Shown in pieces: positions 1 to 7,542 of a stretch of DNA of 52,656 nt; positions within the stretch are counted from its first letter, which is position 1, and the number at the start of each line of letters is the position of its first letter. This DNA comes from Ignavibacteriales bacterium (GTDB taxonomy: Bacteria; Bacteroidota; Ignavibacteria; Ignavibacteriales; Ignavibacteriaceae). The DNA lies in NCBI GenBank assembly GCA_016182615.1, contig JACPGF010000100.1, positions 1-52,656 on the forward strand, written 5' to 3'. The translations under genes and the position numbers were made by a program. The notes under the pieces were generated by a model that did no database searches, had not been told where the DNA came from, and saw only the letters and a list, made by a program, of their open reading frames with translations.

Positions 1-1210
1 GCGACATGTTCGCGAGGAACGCGGATTTTAGTTTGTTTAACTGTGTCTCTTTCTCGTAAGCCCTGCGCAGGTTTTCTTCGTGCAGCAACTGATCGGTAAT
101 ATCGGTAAGGGCAATTATATACAATCGTTCACCCGTCAGGCTCTCATCGGTATAGGTCATTTTCACCTGATAGATATGTTCCTTCAAAATATCATTGTAC
201 TGGAACGAAATCTGCTGCTTTTGCGAGTTCTCGAATCCGTTAACGCTTATGCAAATTTCAGAATACAGGTCATCACTAATAATAACTTCAAGAGGCCCGT
301 TTATAGCATTTTCTTTTTCAACATCAAACATCGTGAAAAAGTTATCATTAGCATTTTCAATCAGGTATTCGCCTTCATGCGGCCGGATAATTAGCAGTAC
401 ATCTGATATATTGTTAATAATGGAACGCTGCCGTTTTTCAGACTCTTCGATAATTGTGTTCTTTTGGATAAAGCCCGTTATATCGTGGGCGGTCATAATA
501 AAACTTTGGGCATCGGAATAAGTATAGCTAACAGGGTTTAGATGCAGCTCTTTGTACCATACGTTGGAAGTATCACAGATAACCTGTCTCCACGAGCTTT
601 TATTTTCAAAAGCATACGAGAGGCCGCTCTGCGCGCCGGGGTTTAGATAACCTTTAAGTATATCCGGTAAATATGCATTATATAATTCATCAATTCTTTT
701 ATCCAGAATATCTTCGAATGATCTTGTGGCGTAGGTAATGCGGCCTGTTCTATTCAAAACCAGCACAGGAATGTCGCCGTAATCTAAAGCATTATGCAGG
801 ATGTTAATCCTGTTTTCAAATTGCCGCCGCTCTACAGAAGAACTAAATACCAAAAACAGATATTCACCGGCATCGATGATAATACGCTCGATATCAACCA
901 GATACCCTGACATTTCGCCGGAAACATTATTCTTTACCGAGGCCTCAACTTGAATTGCACGGTACTTACTTTTAACAAGGTTATTAACCATCACCGCTAT
1001 TGACGGCTCCGATAACAGCCCTTCCACGGAAACACCATCTGCAATCCCAAACTCGTGCACAAATGCGTTGGTTGCATATACAATTAATCCTTCATCGGTT
1101 ACAACAACTAAAGGTTTTGCCCCGGGCAATTCCTCGAGTAATTTAAACTCCTGAAGTGTCTTGAACGAATTTTGCATACCTGCATTTGTTATGTCTAAGA
1201 AAGTGCTCAT
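1..1210 (-). CDS. PAS-domain sensor histidine kinase (3' part outside window)
   Basis: The minus-strand frame is open from an ATG at 1210 to the window edge and is missing from the ORF track because it has no stop here. I translated it by hand (about 403 residues). It begins MSTFLDITNAGMQN and holds successive PAS-like segments (about residues 25-125, 135-250 and 265-375). It then reaches KLKSAFLANMS, the lead-in to a HisKA H-box, exactly at the edge, so the DHp and ATPase domains should follow outside. No signal peptide or membrane segment is visible, so it is probably a soluble kinase. Its ATG overlaps the TGA of the upstream gene (ATGA), which implies translational coupling to the motility-linked signalling genes. 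It is the only apparently normal kinase in the cluster and so a natural phosphate source for the receiver proteins upstream; that link is inference. Confidence 0.85.
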   Translation of the reverse strand, partial: MSTFLDITNAGMQNSFKTLQEFKLLEELPGAKPLVVVTDEGLIVYATNAFVHEFGIADGVSVEGLLSEPSIAVMVNNLVKSKYRAIQVEASVKNNVSGEMSGYLVDIERIIIDAGEYLFLVFSSSVERRQFENRINILHNALDYGDIPVLVLNRTGRITYATRSFEDILDKRIDELYNAYLPDILKGYLNPGAQSGLSYAFENKSSWRQVICDTSNVWYKELHLNPVSYTYSDAQSFIMTAHDITGFIQKNTIIEESEKRQRSIINNISDVLLIIRPHEGEYLIENANDNFFTMFDVEKENAINGPLEVIISDDLYSEICISVNGFENSQKQQISFQYNDILKEHIYQVKMTYTDESLTGERLYIIALTDITDQLLHEENLRRAYEKETQLNKLKSAFLANMS

Positions 1211-1875
1211 TTCGTATATTCGTTTATCATCAACTTTTCCAATTGCACTACGGGCTCTTCACCCGTAAGTACTGTTTTTTTAGGTACCGGCATCTGCAAC
1301 ACTTTTTCCGCGATGCCCATTACTCCCACCAAGATGTTAAGCAATTCACTTTCAATATTTCTGTAAATACCATCACTCCACTGAAACTCGGGGATGGCGC
1401 TAAACGGCAGCGGATGATGCCTGCTATCTGCTACCGACCTGTCAAAAAAAGTTTTTACCGCGGGTAAAGGCTGTATCTCGTATTCATCAACCGAAAGGGC
1501 CGCTACCCGCTCCACACCTGCCAGCAGTGTGGCCTGAATCTGTTTATTGTCCAGATAAAAATAATCACATATCCTAAAATGCTGTTTGCCGGGCAATACT
1601 ATATGGTGTTCGTCAATTTCGGTAAAAAAATCAACGGTATCCACCATAAAATGAAATTGCAGTTTTTCCTCCCCCGCCCTTTTCAGGCTGCGGAGCTGCC
1701 ATTTTATCCGCTGTAAAAATTTTGCAGCGGGAGAGAATTCAGCCGAGTCGTGAGGGAAACCGCGGTTTGCCTCGTACGCCTGATGCAGAAATTTTTCGAA
1801 AGCGGCGCCCTTGCGCGGCTTCTGCTTCATTAAAAAGCCGCTGTCAACGTTTGAAATTCTCTCTAAGGTATACAT
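1207..1875 (-). CDS. unrecognised 222-aa soluble protein in the motility signalling operon
   Basis: I do not recognise this family. The protein has no signal peptide or membrane span. Its N-terminal third is basic and the rest mixes alpha and beta character. A stretch around residues 70-130 (including ITEIDEHH-like and FRICDYFYLD-like segments) looks like a folded domain rather than low complexity. It starts 17 bp after the REC-DHp gene and overlaps the PAS kinase start by 4 bp, so it is sandwiched between two signalling genes and very likely co-expressed with them. Its role could be as a partner or output of that pathway, but this is guilt by association only. Confidence 0.7.
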   Translation of the reverse strand: MYTLERISNVDSGFLMKQKPRKGAAFEKFLHQAYEANRGFPHDSAEFSPAAKFLQRIKWQLRSLKRAGEEKLQFHFMVDTVDFFTEIDEHHIVLPGKQHFRICDYFYLDNKQIQATLLAGVERVAALSVDEYEIQPLPAVKTFFDRSVADSRHHPLPFSAIPEFQWSDGIYRNIESELLNILVGVMGIAEKVLQMPVPKKTVLTGEEPVVQLEKLMINEYTK

Positions 1876-1892
1876 CGGTATATCTCGCCGGA

Positions 1893-2558
1893 TTATTCTT
1901 TATCGTTCAGTTTAATCATACTCAAATCGTTTGCATATTTAATAACTTCCGGGTTCTGAATGTTTTTCAGGGCTTCAACAGCGCTTAAAATCCGCTCCAT
2001 CGCCCCGTCCATCAGTTCAAAATCGTCATTAAATTTTATCAGGTTCATTTCTTGCAGTTCCATTTTAAGGTTCTGCAATGTAATACCAAGACTGCTTAAC
2101 GGATTGTTCAACTGATGCCCGATAGTGCACGCGAGCTGAATGATTGCCCTTTGATGCTCTATACTGCGCAATTCGGTTTGTAAATTAAAAATCCGTATGC
2201 CTGATCGGATACGCGCTATCAGCTCCTGATTTTCAACAGGTTTAACCAAAAAGTCATCAGCTCCAACATCAAGGCCTGTTACGCGGTCTTTTAACGAGGA
2301 GCGGGCAGTCAGCAATATAAAATAAATCGACTTGTAGTTTTCGTTTTGTTTTATCTTTGTGCACAAGGTCAAGCCATCCATCTGCGGCATCGTCCAATCG
2401 GCAATAATTAGTTTAGGCGAAAATTCCTCAACCATTTTAAGGCCTTCCAGCCCGTTGGTAGCAGTTATTGCTTCGAAATTGTTTTTAAGAAGTGAGCGCT
2501 CAAGAATAAATCTTGTATCAACATCATCTTCTACTATTAAAACCCGGTCACGTTCCAT
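1893..2558 (-). CDS. response regulator receiver fused to a histidine-kinase dimerisation (DHp) domain, no ATPase domain
   Basis: Residues 1-120 form a receiver domain: acidic pair in VEDD, phospho-acceptor Asp54 in ADWTMP, and Lys106 in LVKP. A helix (about 122-140) leads to a HisKA-like H-box, IGHQLNNPLSSL, with a candidate phospho-His at 148. The protein then continues helical and stops at residue 221, with no N, G1 or G2 boxes of a catalytic domain. It therefore has a phosphorylatable Asp and a DHp-type His but cannot autophosphorylate. This resembles a phosphotransfer protein or half of a split kinase. It overlaps the upstream REC gene by 11 bp. Domain assignments are firm; the phosphorelay role is inferred. 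Confidence 0.85.
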   Translation of the reverse strand: MERDRVLIVEDDVDTRFILERSLLKNNFEAITATNGLEGLKMVEEFSPKLIIADWTMPQMDGLTLCTKIKQNENYKSIYFILLTARSSLKDRVTGLDVGADDFLVKPVENQELIARIRSGIRIFNLQTELRSIEHQRAIIQLACTIGHQLNNPLSSLGITLQNLKMELQEMNLIKFNDDFELMDGAMERILSAVEALKNIQNPEVIKYANDLSMIKLNDKE

Positions 2559-2955
2559 GTTTATTCACTGTCAGTTTTTGAATTTTAGACAACAAGTCAT
2601 TAAAATCAGTAATTGGCTTCAGGATATAATCATCGGCACCACTTTCAACAAGCAAATCTCTGCCATTAATTTTATTCTGATAGGCCGTAACTAACAGTAC
2701 CGGCACTTGTGAAGTCTTTTTATGTTCTTTTATTATCCTCGAAAGTTGAACACCGTCAACTTTCTCATTGTTCAGGTATGTGTTTTTCAAATTGATATCC
2801 AGAATAACAAGGGATATTTCTCTTGCATCCAGAATCGATAAAAACTCATCACCGTTATCGGTAACTGTTATCTCAAAAGCAGTTCTTCTAAACAAATAGG
2901 TATAAAACTGCTGTGTAAACGGATCATCTTCCATGATGAGTATGTACTCTTTCAT
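2548..2955 (-). CDS. single-domain response regulator (REC)
   Basis: This is a stand-alone receiver domain of 135 aa. It has the acidic pocket (MEDD near residue 10), phospho-acceptor Asp53 in ILDINL, a Thr around 90 (LVTAY) and Lys113 in ILKP. There is no output domain, so it resembles CheY-like or relay regulators. An insertion after the Asp (about NTYLNNEKVDG) lengthens the beta3-alpha3 loop, unlike classical CheY. Its ATG overlaps the motB stop (ATGA), so it should be translated with the stator genes. Acting on the motor or in a relay with the next gene are both possible; the sequence does not decide. Confidence 0.88.
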   Translation of the reverse strand: MKEYILIMEDDPFTQQFYTYLFRRTAFEITVTDNGDEFLSILDAREISLVILDINLKNTYLNNEKVDGVQLSRIIKEHKKTSQVPVLLVTAYQNKINGRDLLVESGADDYILKPITDFNDLLSKIQKLTVNKHGT

Positions 2956-3743
2956 TGTGCACCTGGGTATTTTACAACGATACTAATTCTTCTGTTAACT
3001 AAATCAAACGGATCGCTTGGATTTTTCAGTTTCTTATCAGCAAATCCTCGAATTTCAATTATATTAGCCTCTTGCAGCCCGCCTGCCTGCAAAGCCCGCC
3101 TTGCACTGTTGGCCCGGTCTGCGCTCAGCTCGTAATTGGTATAACCGGTTGCACCGTTTTGAAACGGATGCGCATCGGTGTGGCCTTCTATAACTACCTT
3201 ATTATTCAGTTTACCAAACTGCTCTCCCATTGCTTTCAGAAGGTTTTGTGCCTTTATATTCAAGCGGCTGGTACCAATTTCAAAAAACACATCGTTCGAA
3301 GATTCCAGCAGCTCGATACGTAAACCCTCCGGGGAGATTTCCATTGTTACAAATTTTGCAACTTCCTTAAATTCCGGGTTTTTCTCAATCTCCTCAACTA
3401 TTTCTGCACCCGCCTTTTCAAGCTTCAATTTTTCTATTTCAGCCTTAACTTTCTCATCTGTTTCGCCATCAGTTTTTATGCCCGGCACAACTTTTTCTTT
3501 GCCGCCAACCACCCCAACACCTTTACCGGTTCCGAAACTGATAGGATCTTTAAAGTAATTTGCTACCTGCTCACGCACCTCGTTCCCCTGGCTTAAAATC
3601 CAAAGCACGATAAACAGAGCCATCATCGCGGTAACAAAATCCGCGTAAGCTACTTTCCAGGCACCGCCATGATGCCCGCCGTGGCCTTTTTTGCCCTTTT
3701 TAATGATAACCGTGGCATCAGATTTTCCGCCTTCGCCAGCCAT
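2952..3743 (-). CDS. motB: flagellar motor stator protein MotB
   Basis: MotB anchors the stator to peptidoglycan and supplies the ion-binding Asp. A His/Gly/Lys-rich cytoplasmic tail leads into one membrane helix (AYADFVTAMMALFIVLW) with the essential Asp at 35. This is followed by a plug/linker and an OmpA-like peptidoglycan-binding domain from about residue 140 (VIEGHTDAHP, then ELSADRANSARRAL). The helix reads LFIVLW, with Val at the position where proton-type MotB proteins have Val and sodium-type MotS has Leu, so a proton-driven stator is likely (inference). Its ATG overlaps the motA stop (TAATG). Confidence 0.95.
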   Translation of the reverse strand: MAGEGGKSDATVIIKKGKKGHGGHHGGAWKVAYADFVTAMMALFIVLWILSQGNEVREQVANYFKDPISFGTGKGVGVVGGKEKVVPGIKTDGETDEKVKAEIEKLKLEKAGAEIVEEIEKNPEFKEVAKFVTMEISPEGLRIELLESSNDVFFEIGTSRLNIKAQNLLKAMGEQFGKLNNKVVIEGHTDAHPFQNGATGYTNYELSADRANSARRALQAGGLQEANIIEIRGFADKKLKNPSDPFDLVNRRISIVVKYPGAQ

Positions 3744-4600
3744 TACTCTTTTTTACCTCTCAAGTATGCCTCTAACTCCGAAAAAGAAGGCCGAGCCTCA
3801 GAAAAAATAGTCCTGCGGGCAATTTCAACTGCCACAATAGGGGGGTTTCCTTTTGCATAAGCCACAATAGCAGACTTAATAGTAACAAGATACCGCACTT
3901 CGCCTTCAAGCATGTGCTCGATATTCGCAGCCAAAGGGCCAACAAATCCATAAGACAAGAGTACACCCAAAAATGTTCCTACCAACGCAGCCGCCACGTG
4001 GTGCCCAACTTTTTCAGCACCATCATTAATACTGCCCATAGTTACAATAATACCAAGCACGGCAGCAACAATACCCAAACCGGGCAGTGCATCACCTACT
4101 TTATTAAGAAGAGCCGGGATAGGGTGAGACTCCATTTCGAATGTTTCTATCTCAGTATCCATCAACGATTCAAGTTCATACGGCGGAACTCCACCCGAAA
4201 GCATAACTTTCAGGGTATCGCAAAAAAACGACATCGCCACCGGATTCGCGACGAACTTTTTATTTTTTGAGATGATTTCACTCTCTTTCGGCTTTTCAAT
4301 ATGCTTTTCAATAGCAAGCAAACCATCACGCTGTGCAACAAGAAACAGTTCATAAAACGATTTCAGCAGCTCAAGGTTGTCTTTTTTACTCTCGTGTTTT
4401 GCAGCCAAGGCTTTCGGAATAGCGCCTATCATCTTTTTAATAGTTGCCATTGGTGCAGAAATAAGCAAACTACCGATAACGGCTCCGCCGATGGTAACAA
4501 ACTCCGATATCTGCAACAATACCATTAAATGACCACCAGCCATGGTAAACCCGACAACTACACCAACAAGTACAACTATTGCTCCAATTATAATTAACAT
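3743..4600 (-). CDS. motA: flagellar motor stator protein MotA
   Basis: At 285 aa this is close to the long, enterobacterial-type MotA. Two N-terminal membrane helices (MLIIIGAIVVLVGVVVGF and the ISEFVTIGGAVIGSLL region) are followed by a charged cytoplasmic loop (about 65-165) that contacts FliG. Two C-terminal helices follow (about 170-215), including GLGIVAAVLGIIVTMGS. MotA and MotB form the A5B2 ion channel that drives rotation. The gene is directly upstream of and coupled to motB, and lies 9 bp after the REC-Hpt gene, giving a signalling-stator-signalling order. Confidence 0.95.
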   Translation of the reverse strand: MLIIIGAIVVLVGVVVGFTMAGGHLMVLLQISEFVTIGGAVIGSLLISAPMATIKKMIGAIPKALAAKHESKKDNLELLKSFYELFLVAQRDGLLAIEKHIEKPKESEIISKNKKFVANPVAMSFFCDTLKVMLSGGVPPYELESLMDTEIETFEMESHPIPALLNKVGDALPGLGIVAAVLGIIVTMGSINDGAEKVGHHVAAALVGTFLGVLLSYGFVGPLAANIEHMLEGEVRYLVTIKSAIVAYAKGNPPIVAVEIARRTIFSEARPSFSELEAYLRGKKE

Positions 4601-4609
4601 ATATCTCTG

Positions 4610-5335
4610 TTATTCTTTGGTTTGTAATTCGAGTTTTTTTAACAATTGCATAAGCTTTTCATATTGCAGCTCAACGTACATCCAGTCCGTATCGGTAAAA
4701 ACATCACGCCGCTCGATGTCGGCTGCAAGGGCACTTATTTCAGGAAGGCCGACGGTACTGCCGGAGCCTTTCAGTTCGTGCATAGCAGCTTTCAGTTGCC
4801 GCGAGTTTCTTGTTTTTAATGCAAGCAGCATATCGTTCTTTTTTTTAGCCAACGATGCAAAAAATACTTTCAGCAGTTGCTGCTGCATGTCCTTCTTTTC
4901 ATCATCAGATAATAGCTTTACTACTTTATTCTGTTCGATGAGCTTTTCGCCGAGTACCTCGTTAACAAACTTGATGACCATATCTTTTTGCAACGGTTTA
5001 GAAAGCACCTTATCCGCACCTGCTTCAATTGCTGCCAATACATTGCGCCTGTCGGTATTTGCACTAATAACAATAACCGGGATGTCCTTTATTTCCTGCA
5101 AAACCTTTTTTACCTGTAACATTTTCAGCCCGTCAAAATTGGGCATCATCAAGTCAAGAAAAATAAGGCTCGGTTTCCACTCAACCGCCTTTTGCAGTCC
5201 TTCAAGCCCGTCAACGCAAGTCATCACCTCGATGGCATACTCTTCAAAGAAATGCTTCAAGGTTGTAAGTATTACATCCGAGTCGTCAACAATTAGTACA
5301 CGCAGGTTTTTAGGATGTGCTTCAAGCGCCTGCAT
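4610..5335 (-). CDS. response regulator with C-terminal histidine phosphotransfer (REC-Hpt) domain
   Basis: Residues about 11-130 are a receiver (VDDSD, phospho-Asp61 in FLDLMMP, Lys113 in LSKP). After a linker, residues about 150-235 are a helical Hpt domain with the phospho-His motif MHELKGSGSTVG (His186). Such proteins are internal relay nodes that accept phosphate on Asp or His and pass it on. The start overlaps the csrA 3' end by about 14 bp and the motA start follows closely, so it is part of the csrA-stator transcript. Possible partners are the REC-only and REC-DHp proteins a few genes downstream; this is inference. Confidence 0.9.
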   Translation of the reverse strand: MQALEAHPKNLRVLIVDDSDVILTTLKHFFEEYAIEVMTCVDGLEGLQKAVEWKPSLIFLDLMMPNFDGLKMLQVKKVLQEIKDIPVIVISANTDRRNVLAAIEAGADKVLSKPLQKDMVIKFVNEVLGEKLIEQNKVVKLLSDDEKKDMQQQLLKVFFASLAKKKNDMLLALKTRNSRQLKAAMHELKGSGSTVGLPEISALAADIERRDVFTDTDWMYVELQYEKLMQLLKKLELQTKE

Positions 5336-5576
5336 CTTTTTTAACTTTATTAAGTTTTAATCCTACCAAGTCAGCAGTTGTTACCGCTTTGCTCACTTCA
5401 GCCGCTTCAAGGTTTTTGGTTTTAATGTTTTCGTATAATTCATCGCGAAGGATTTTAACATTCGCCGGGGCATCTATCCCTATTTTTACCTGTGTTTCAG
5501 ATATGGCAACAACATGTAAAACAATATCAGAGCCGATTCTGATTTTTTCTCCAAGTTTTCTGGTTAATACTAGCAT
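5322..5576 (-). CDS. csrA: carbon storage / translational regulator CsrA
   Basis: This is an 84-aa CsrA with the canonical opening MLVLTRKLGEKIRIG and the IGIDAPANVKILRDELYE core. It binds GGA-containing leaders of mRNAs and in flagellated bacteria often represses flagellin or hook translation. The C-terminal tail is about 20 residues longer than the shortest CsrA proteins and is lysine-rich. It lies 9 bp after fliW, whose product antagonises CsrA, the classical fliW-csrA pairing. Both should be made from the candidate sigma-28 promoter upstream of fliW. Confidence 0.97.
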   Translation of the reverse strand: MLVLTRKLGEKIRIGSDIVLHVVAISETQVKIGIDAPANVKILRDELYENIKTKNLEAAEVSKAVTTADLVGLKLNKVKKDAGA

Positions 5577-5585
5577 GCCATACCC

Positions 5586-5969
5586 CTAATTCTCTATAAA
5601 CAGGTGATAATCGATAGGGTACCGGTCGTTATCATAAATTTTCTGATAACCGGTTTTCTTCTCTTGATTAATATAAACGGGAGCCTTGAGGTTTATAGTA
5701 ACATTTGCAGGGTCTTTATCTAATCGGACAATGCCAAATGCTTCATAATCATCAGCCTCGGCATAGTCACCAAAAATAAGTCGCGCGGGAAAAAGCGGAA
5801 ATACGATTTCCGGCTCTTCCACCGATGTTAACCAGTAAAACAAGCCGTCTTCCTGGCTTACCAACAAATATTTTTTGAGTGTCTCGAATCCGATTATGCC
5901 TTCGGTAAATTGCATAACCATGGATTCATCGAATTCGATTTCACCAAATTGATACGTGTTAATTTTCAT
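5586..5969 (-). CDS. fliW: flagellar assembly factor FliW (CsrA antagonist)
   Basis: The protein has typical FliW features: the opening KINTYQFGEIEFDE, then FTEGIIGFE, and a late IVRLDKDPANVTINLKAPV segment. FliW binds flagellin and CsrA and adjusts flagellin translation to assembly. The ORF track extends it to 6044, but I place the start at the internal ATG at 5969. A GGAGGAGGA Shine-Dalgarno region sits about 10 nt upstream, and the extra 25 N-terminal residues are unlike the family. The length is then 127 aa, slightly shorter than usual. The next gene, csrA, lies 9 bp downstream. Confidence 0.93.
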   Translation of the reverse strand: MKINTYQFGEIEFDESMVMQFTEGIIGFETLKKYLLVSQEDGLFYWLTSVEEPEIVFPLFPARLIFGDYAEADDYEAFGIVRLDKDPANVTINLKAPVYINQEKKTGYQKIYDNDRYPIDYHLFIEN

Positions 5970-5978
5970 TGTCTGGTA

Positions 5979-5990
5979 TCCTCCTCCATG
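5979..5990 (-). promoter_or_regulatory. fliW ribosome binding site with three overlapping GGA motifs (possible CsrA site)
   Basis: The minus strand reads CATGGAGGAGGA here, ending about 10 nt before the fliW ATG. It is a strong Shine-Dalgarno sequence and fixes the start. It also contains ATGGA plus two AGGA motifs, which match the A(N)GGA core recognised by CsrA. CsrA encoded by the next gene could therefore bind and shut off its own operon. CsrA binding is inferred; the motif is seen. Confidence 0.5.
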
Positions 5991-6058
5991 AGAATATGAT
6001 TTTAGCGAATAATTTTGTAATGACTGACTAATGAGAAAAATCACTAATTTTCATTACA

Positions 6059-6086
6059 TAATCGGAAAAAAGACGGAAAGTGTTTA
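6059..6086 (-). promoter_or_regulatory. candidate sigma-28 promoter upstream of fliW
   Basis: On the minus strand TAAA (6086-6083) is followed after 16 nt by TCCGATTA (6066-6059). This resembles the FliA consensus TAAA-N15-GCCGATAA with one extra spacer base and two mismatches. It lies in the only sizeable gap (about 150 bp) of the flagellar cluster, between motB2 and fliW, about 90 nt before the fliW ATG. A sigma-28-type factor is encoded at the start of the same cluster. Confidence 0.5.
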
Positions 6087-6120
6087 CCCTAGCATCCCGT
6101 TTTTTACCGTTTTTTGTGAT

Positions 6121-6846
6121 TTATTTTAAAATTACAATGTCAACTCTTCTATTATTTGCTCTGCCGTCAACAGTTTCGTTGCTTGCTACCGGATGATACT
6201 CCGAATATCCGACAACCGAAACCCTTCCGGGCTCTAAACTTTCTTTCGACATGAGATAATAACCTGTATTGGTTGCTCTTTCAACACTTAAATGCCAGTT
6301 AGAAGGAAAGGCACCATTAGCAATTGGAACATTATCGGTATGCCCTTCTATCCTAATATCATTTTTAAGGCTCTGCAATATACTGCCAATTTTATGAAGA
6401 ATAATTTTTGAATACTCCGATAACGCCGCATCGCCGGACCTGAACAAAATATCATCCAGTATGCGTATCGTTATACCGCGCTCGTTCGAGACCAGCTTTA
6501 TCGACTTACTTAATTTTTCCTCGTTTACCACATCTTCCAATTGCTGCTGCAGTCTTTGGAACGGGTCAACACCCTGGTTGGCCATCTGCGCGTATGCCGG
6601 GTTAGCGGTATTGCCACCGGGTTTGTAAATTTTTGTTGAATCGACTGCGCCAAAATAATTACCAGCAGCTTTAACTACTTTACGGTATTTCTGCAAATCC
6701 ACATTCGATGATGAATATAACAGTATAAATAAACCGAGAAGAAGCGTTATCAAATCGGCATACGTTATTATATAGCGGTCGGAGTCACCCTCGCCGCCAT
6801 ACATGTGCTCGTCTTCGTTATCTAACCGAGCAGGGGATTTCCCCAC
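6121..6846 (-). CDS. second MotB-like stator protein (MotS/PomB-type candidate)
   Basis: This 241-aa protein has one N-terminal membrane helix (ITYADLITLLLGLFILLY) with the ion-binding Asp at 31. A linker and an OmpA-like domain follow from about residue 125 (IRIEGHTDNVPI, then LSVERATNTGYYL). It is distinct from the motB at 2952-3743: the acidic N-terminus lacks the His/Gly-rich tail, and the helix has FILLY rather than FIVLW, a Leu typical of sodium-using MotS. A sodium-type stator is therefore plausible but unproven. The start overlaps the preceding motA-like gene by 29 bp. Confidence 0.92.
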   Translation of the reverse strand: MGKSPARLDNEDEHMYGGEGDSDRYIITYADLITLLLGLFILLYSSSNVDLQKYRKVVKAAGNYFGAVDSTKIYKPGGNTANPAYAQMANQGVDPFQRLQQQLEDVVNEEKLSKSIKLVSNERGITIRILDDILFRSGDAALSEYSKIILHKIGSILQSLKNDIRIEGHTDNVPIANGAFPSNWHLSVERATNTGYYLMSKESLEPGRVSVVGYSEYHPVASNETVDGRANNRRVDIVILK

Positions 6847-7540
6847 TGTGCAGGGCCAGAACTCCTTCCAGCGAAACCTCCATCAGATGCTTCTCTTCGA
6901 TGTGACATTGTTTTAGCTTATCGCCTATTGGTAACCAAAAAATATTTGCACTAAAAACGCCCCAGAGCGTTGCTATAAACGCCGAGGCAATACTATGAAT
7001 TAACTGTGTCGGGTCGTTGCCCGCGTTTGCCAGAGTCATAATAAGACCCATGACCGTACCTAAAATACCCATCGTGGGGGCATAGCCTCCCATCTTGGTA
7101 AAGATAAAAATATTACCCAGGTGCCGCTCCTGCATAAATTTCATTTCGGCACGAGCCATTATCTCTATACTTTCCGCGTCTGAACCATCAAGCATGTAAC
7201 GCAGCATTTTCCGGGTAAAATAATGCTCGAACCGGTCAATTTCCTTTTCAATTGAAAGCAGTCCGAACTGCCGTACTTTAATTGAAAGGTCAACAAAATC
7301 ATCTACTAATACACGTGTATTGTATTTTTCGGGCAAATATGCCTTTTTAATCAATACAAAAATCATTAAAAACTTATCCATGCCAAAGCCAATAATAACC
7401 GCGGCAAAGGTTCCTCCAAAAACAATAAGCATTGCAGGCCCTAAAAATAACGCCCGTAAACTACCGCCTTCAAATATGAATGAGCCGAATATCGCAAATA
7501 TCCCGAGTATTAATCCGTTAATGGATCCCGCTTTTCTCAT
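6818..7540 (-). CDS. second MotA-like stator protein (MotP/PomA-type candidate)
   Basis: At 240 aa it is shorter than the motA at 3743-4600 and matches the compact MotP/PomA class. The N-terminal helix pair reads INGLILGIFAIFGSFIFEGG then LFLGPAMLIVFGGTFAAVI. A cytoplasmic loop (about 60-140) is followed by helices around GYAPTMGILGTVMGLIMTL and FIATLWGVFSANIFWLP. It lies 2 bp after flgL and overlaps its MotB partner, so this stator is made with the hook-filament junction genes, whereas the other stator is made with csrA. Ion choice cannot be read with certainty. Confidence 0.92.
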   Translation of the reverse strand: MRKAGSINGLILGIFAIFGSFIFEGGSLRALFLGPAMLIVFGGTFAAVIIGFGMDKFLMIFVLIKKAYLPEKYNTRVLVDDFVDLSIKVRQFGLLSIEKEIDRFEHYFTRKMLRYMLDGSDAESIEIMARAEMKFMQERHLGNIFIFTKMGGYAPTMGILGTVMGLIMTLANAGNDPTQLIHSIASAFIATLWGVFSANIFWLPIGDKLKQCHIEEKHLMEVSLEGVLALHSGEIPCSVR

Positions 7541-7542
7541 AC

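Noticed and set aside
4542-5360. 272-aa plus-strand ORF
   Set aside because: It runs antisense to the REC-Hpt gene, is Ser/Phe-rich, and has no domain; it is a shadow of a well-supported gene.
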